Source: Embleya sp040605455
Lineage (GTDB): Bacteria > Actinomycetota > Actinomycetes > Streptomycetales > Streptomycetaceae
Length of the DNA stretch: 64,000 bases
Direction: 5' to 3'
NCBI RefSeq assembly: GCF_040605455.1
Contig: NZ_JBEXCV010000017.1
Coordinates: forward strand, 24,883 to 88,882
Shown here: piece by piece, positions 60,842-64,000 of the stretch
Layout: each line of letters starts with the position of its first letter
Numbering within the stretch: position 1 is the first letter of the stretch
Notes under the pieces: generated by a model
What the model was told of the DNA's origin: nothing
Seen by the model: the letters and a program-made list of their open reading frames with translations, nothing else
Databases searched by the model: none
Position numbers and translations under genes: made by a program

Positions 60842-60976
60842 CCCTGGCAGGCCGAGACCGGGTCCGACTCGTCCTCGACCGTGCTGATCGCCGGTGGGGC
60901 CGTGGCGCTGTTCGCGCTCGCGGGTGGCTCGTACTTCGTCGTGCGTCGGCGTAAGGGTGCGGGTCCGGCGGTTTGA
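60842..60976 (+). pseudogene. Stranded C-terminal sortase anchor (AETG) fragment
   Basis: The frame ending at TGA 60974-60976 reads AETGSDSSSTVLIAGGAVAL, a membrane helix and RRRKGAGPAV, the classic end of an LAETG-anchored surface protein. Just upstream the frame is WQ instead of L; removing 4 bases (60849-60852) would restore LAETG. No start codon or secreted domain precedes it. It appears to be the last 40 codons of a lost surface-protein gene. The rest of 60687-61092 holds only this fragment and the lysS promoter. Confidence 0.6.
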
Positions 60977-61080
60977 TCGGCCTGACATCGAAGACTTCGA
61001 GGGGCGAGTCCGCGGCTTGGGTTCTAGTGGCGGACTCGCCCCTTGGCGTATTCCGGTACAGGGTGCGAACCGCCGATGGG

Positions 61081-61086
61081 TAGCCT
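61081..61086 (+). promoter_or_regulatory. -10 box TAGCCT of leaderless lysS
   Basis: TAGCCT, 6 bases, then GTG 61093; no ribosome site. Confidence 0.5.
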
Positions 61087-61092
61087 TGTCCC

Positions 61093-62601
61093 GTGACCGA
61101 GCAGAGCGCAGCGCAGCCGCAGATCGACGACCTTCCCGAGCAGATGCGGGTCCGCCGCGACAAGCTCGATCGGCTTCGGGCCGAGGGGACCGACCCGTAC
61201 CCGGTCGGATTCCCCCGCAGCACGACGGTGGCCGCCCTGCGCGCGGAGTTCGACGGTCTCGAAGCCGACGTGGAGACCGGGCGCCGGGTCGGCGTCACGG
61301 GCCGGGTCGTGCTGTATCGCACCGGCGGCAAGCTGTGCTTCGCGACGCTTCGCGACGCCGACGGCGACATCCAGGTGATGGTCTCGCTCGACGGTGTCGG
61401 CGCCGAGTCGCTGGCCGCATGGAAGAGCGATATCGACCTCGGTGACCACGTCGGCGTCGAGGGCCAGGTCATCACCTCCCGCCGCGGCGAGTTGTCGATC
61501 ATGGTCGACTCCTGGGCGATCACGTCCAAGTGCCTGCGCCCGCTGCCGGACAAGCACAAGGGCCTGACCGACCCCGAGGCCCGGGTCCGCCAGCGCTACG
61601 TCGACCTGATCGTCAACGACGAGTCGCGCGCGATGCTGCGCACCCGCAGTCGGATCGTGCGCTCGATCCGCGAGTGGTTCGACGCCAGGGACTTCCTGGA
61701 GGTCGAGACCCCGATGCTCCAGCCGGTGCACGGCGGCGCCACCGCGCGCCCGTTCGTCACCCACATCAACGCGTACGACATGGACCTGTACCTGCGCATC
61801 GCGCCGGAGCTGTACCTCAAGCGCCTGGTCGTCGGCGGCGCCGAAAAGGTCTTCGAGATCAACCGCAACTTCCGCAACGAGGGCGCGGATTCGACGCACA
61901 ACCCCGAGTTCACCATGCTTGAGGCGTACGAGGCGTACGGCGACTACAACACGATGGCCACGCTCACCCGCGAGGTGTACCAGCACGTCGCCCAGGCCGT
62001 GTTCGGGACGCACACCTTCCGCTACGGCGACCGGGAGGTGGACATCTCCGGCGAGTGGCGCGAGATCACCGTCTACGGCTCGGTCTCCGAGGCCGTCGGC
62101 GAGGAGGTCACCCCCGAGACGCCGATCGAGACGGTGCGCAAGCTCGCCGACGCGCGCGAGATCGAATACGACAAGGGGTGGGGCCAGGGCAAGCTGGTCC
62201 AGGAGATCTACGAGGCGCTGGTCGAGCACACCCTCGCCGAGCCGACCTTCGTGCGCGACTTCCCGATCGAGACGTCGCCGCTGACCCGCCAGCACCGCAG
62301 CACGCCGGGCGTCGCGGAGAAGTGGGACCTGATCGGCTTCGGCATGGAACTGGGCACCGCGTACTCCGAACTGGTCGACCCGGTCGAGCAGCGCCGCAGG
62401 CTCACCGAGCAGTCGCTGCTCGCCGCGGGCGGTGACGTCGAGGCCATGCGGATCGACGAGGACTTCCTGCGCGCGCTCGAGTTCGCGATGCCGCCGAGCG
62501 GCGGCCTGGGGCTGGGCATCGACCGGATGATCATGGCCTTCACCGGCCGTGGCATCCGCGAGACGATCCTGTTCCCGCTGGTGAAGCCGACCACCGACTG
62601 A
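61093..62601 (+). CDS. lysS: Lysine--tRNA ligase (class II)
   Basis: 502 residues from a GTG. An OB-fold anticodon domain (about 55-165, GRVVLYRTGGKLCFATLRD) precedes the class II catalytic core. Motif 2 is NFRNEGADSTHNPEFTMLEA and motif 3 is GGLGLGIDRMIM. The length is that of ordinary bacterial LysRS, without the MprF-like membrane part seen in actinobacterial LysX. Terminator hairpin follows at 62625-62664. Confidence 0.97.
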   Translation: MTEQSAAQPQIDDLPEQMRVRRDKLDRLRAEGTDPYPVGFPRSTTVAALRAEFDGLEADVETGRRVGVTGRVVLYRTGGKLCFATLRDADGDIQVMVSLDGVGAESLAAWKSDIDLGDHVGVEGQVITSRRGELSIMVDSWAITSKCLRPLPDKHKGLTDPEARVRQRYVDLIVNDESRAMLRTRSRIVRSIREWFDARDFLEVETPMLQPVHGGATARPFVTHINAYDMDLYLRIAPELYLKRLVVGGAEKVFEINRNFRNEGADSTHNPEFTMLEAYEAYGDYNTMATLTREVYQHVAQAVFGTHTFRYGDREVDISGEWREITVYGSVSEAVGEEVTPETPIETVRKLADAREIEYDKGWGQGKLVQEIYEALVEHTLAEPTFVRDFPIETSPLTRQHRSTPGVAEKWDLIGFGMELGTAYSELVDPVEQRRRLTEQSLLAAGGDVEAMRIDEDFLRALEFAMPPSGGLGLGIDRMIMAFTGRGIRETILFPLVKPTTD

Positions 62602-62624
62602 CACGCCGCCCAACCGACGCACGA

Positions 62625-62664
62625 GAGCCCCTTCGGTGACGGATCGTCGCCCCCGAGGGGGCTC
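62625..62664 (+). terminator. lysS terminator hairpin
   Basis: GAGCCCC and TTCGG at the left pair with CCGA and GGGGGCTC at the right across a 16-base loop, just after the lysS stop. Confidence 0.6.
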
Positions 62665-62701
62665 CTGTCGCATTTCCGGGCGCGTCACCCGTTCGTACGC
62701 A

Positions 62702-62707
62702 TAAGGT
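62702..62707 (+). promoter_or_regulatory. -10 box TAAGGT of leaderless SGNH gene
   Basis: TAAGGT, 7 bases, then ATG 62715; no ribosome site. Confidence 0.45.
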
Positions 62708-62714
62708 CGGCCGC

Positions 62715-63344
62715 ATGGAAGCAGCCCCCGATCTCCGGATCTGCGTCGCCGGTGATTCGTTCGTCCAAGGCGTCGGCGATCTCGCCGGCGGCGGATGGGT
62801 CGGCCGCCTCGCGGCCGAGTCCCGTCGCCGGGGCCGGCAGTTGACCGCGTACAACCTCGGCGTGCGGCTGGAGACTTCGGCCGACGTCGCGGAGCGCTGG
62901 TACGGCGAGGCGGTCCCGCGGATGCGGCACGCCGACGGCACCGGCATGGTCTTCGCGTTCGGCGTCAACGACGTCAAGGTCGAGCGCGGCCGCCGCCGGG
63001 TCGGGCACGCGGACAGCGTCGCCAACCTCGACGCGATACTGGACACCGCCACCGGCGCCCGCTGGATCTGCCTGGTCGTCGGCGCGCCGCCGGTCCCCGG
63101 CGAGGCGAACGGCGGCGAGGACGCGCTCGCCCTAGAGGAGGCGTACGCGAAGACGTGCGCCGCGCGCGGCATCACCTTCGTGCCCCTTCAGCGCACACTG
63201 CGCGAGGACCCGGAGTGGTGGGCGAGCATCGAGGCGTACGGCGACGGCGCGCACTGCGACCCGGCCGGCTATGCCAAGCTCGCCGCGCTGATCGCCGCGG
63301 GTGGCTGGTGGGACTGGCTGGACTCGCTCGCGATCAGGAACTGA
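62715..63344 (+). CDS. SGNH/GDSL-family hydrolase
   Basis: 209 residues, no signal peptide. Block I is CVAGDSFVQG (nucleophile Ser in GDS), block III is FGVND, and block V is DGAHCDPAGY with the Asp-x-x-His pair. These make it a small cytoplasmic esterase or lipase of the GDSL type, like the lysophospholipase-related single-domain enzymes. Substrate unknown. Convergent with the M23 gene. Confidence 0.9.
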   Translation: MEAAPDLRICVAGDSFVQGVGDLAGGGWVGRLAAESRRRGRQLTAYNLGVRLETSADVAERWYGEAVPRMRHADGTGMVFAFGVNDVKVERGRRRVGHADSVANLDAILDTATGARWICLVVGAPPVPGEANGGEDALALEEAYAKTCAARGITFVPLQRTLREDPEWWASIEAYGDGAHCDPAGYAKLAALIAAGGWWDWLDSLAIRN

Positions 63345-63384
63345 CGGCCCGGTCGAAGCGAGCGCGCTGCTCAGGGCCCGGTGA

Positions 63385-64000
63385 TCAGGGCGCGACGCCC
63401 TTGCCGGCCAGCCACTTGTTCGGGTCCACGGCCGCGCCGCCCCTGGGGTGCACCTCGAAGTGCAGGTGCGGTCCGGTGGAGTTGCCGGTCGTACCGACGT
63501 AGCCGATCACCTCGCCCGCGGCCACCGAGCCGGAGGTCTTGGCGAACCGCGATTGGTGGCAGTACCAGGTCTGGGTGCCGTCGGGGTGGGTGATCACGAT
63601 CCGGTTGCCGAACGCGCCGGCGGTGCCCGCGGAGGCGATCTTGCCGGCGGCGGCGGCCTTAATCGGCGTGCCGGAGCGCGCTGCGAAGTCCAGGCCGGTG
63701 TGCGTGTGCGCCCAGCGCGAGCCGCTGTTGCCGAAGCGACCGGTCAGCGTGTAGCCGGAAGTCGGCACCACCCATCCCGAGGCGGCGCGCTCCGCAGCGG
63801 CCCGCTCGGCCGCTGCCGCCTGCTCCGCCTCGGCCCGCTTCGCCTCGGCCTGTTGCTCGGCATCCCGGGCCCGCTGGGCTTCCGCCTGCTCGGCCTCCCG
63901 AGCCCGTTCGGCCTCCGCGCGCGCAGCCGCGTCCGCTGCGGCCTGTCGCTCGGCCTCCCGCGCGGCGTCGAGCGCCGGGCGCTCCTGCGAGCGGGCCGCG
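63385..64000 (-). CDS. M23-family peptidoglycan endopeptidase, C-terminal part (runs off window)
   Basis: 205 codons are visible; the N-terminus lies beyond 64000. The first 75 residues are an Ala/Glu/Arg/Gln coiled coil (AEREAEQAEAQRARDAEQQA-type repeats). The LytM domain then has GRFGNSGSRWAHTHTGLDFA (zinc His and Asp) and the catalytic HLHFEVHPRG. Coiled-coil M23 proteins of this kind either cut peptidoglycan or activate amidases in cell division. It is probably secreted; the signal would be outside the window. Confidence 0.92.
   Translation of the reverse strand, partial: AARSQERPALDAAREAERQAAADAAARAEAERAREAEQAEAQRARDAEQQAEAKRAEAEQAAAAERAAAERAASGWVVPTSGYTLTGRFGNSGSRWAHTHTGLDFAARSGTPIKAAAAGKIASAGTAGAFGNRIVITHPDGTQTWYCHQSRFAKTSGSVAAGEVIGYVGTTGNSTGPHLHFEVHPRGGAAVDPNKWLAGKGVAP

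Overview
The window is very GC-rich, and most genes are packed head-to-tail with 4-base ATGA or GTGA overlaps. It reads as chromosomal DNA of a filamentous actinomycete, most likely Streptomycetales (Streptomyces, Embleya, Kitasatospora or similar). This rests on gene order: tilS-hpt-ftsH-folE-folP-folB-folK-DUF3180, an orphan nuoD, panC-panD-nadB-nadC-coaX and lysS are kept together in that group. Supporting signs are the GTG/TTG starts, LAxTG sortase signals, F420/LLM enzymes, TerD proteins and many apparently leaderless promoters.

Left end (1-2545): a rearranged patch. A Ku C-terminal fragment runs into a broken small secreted-protein gene. That gene runs into a Ser/Thr kinase cut off at its catalytic loop, whose FHA-domain partner is intact. 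A MerR-family regulator stops after about 40 residues. The patch ends at the 3' half of a tRNA-Thr(CGU) gene followed by a normal terminator, which looks like the attachment-site scar of an integrated element.

2837-24570: accessory, envelope and stress genes. These are a Tat-exported Dyp peroxidase divergent from a beta-helix lipoprotein, a large LARTG-anchored isopeptide-type surface protein, an FtsX remnant, a helical 11-residue-repeat membrane protein with a DUF4235 partner, an APH-like protein, a HAD phosphatase, an L,D-transpeptidase lipoprotein and a double TerD protein. A small oxidoreductase/MarR cassette (LLM, SDR, MarR with a clear operator, LLM) follows, then a membrane protein, an AlaX-like editing protein, DedA and a propeller-like protein.

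24878-36019: core housekeeping. ppa, a PBP4-type carboxypeptidase, a zinc metalloprotease, tilS, hpt, ftsH and the folate genes folE, folP, folB and folK, with an NTF2-like gene coupled to folP. 36071-39747 is a glycine-betaine (OpuC-type) ABC transporter whose ATPase is divergent from its permeases and binding lipoprotein.

40027-53870: an Ala/Pro-rich membrane protein, orphan nuoD, a pair of PH-domain membrane proteins, a family-III CoA-transferase-like protein lacking the usual Asp, a MidA-like methyltransferase, two tandem paralogous histidine kinases feeding one response regulator, and an SDR/cupin/P450 group. 53935-59598 is a tightly coupled cofactor operon (DUF2520, panC, panD, nadB, nadC, then coaX) for pantothenate/CoA and NAD. 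The right end has an Ala/Glu-rich unknown protein, a stranded LAETG anchor fragment, lysS, an SGNH hydrolase and the C-terminal part of an M23 peptidase that runs off the window.
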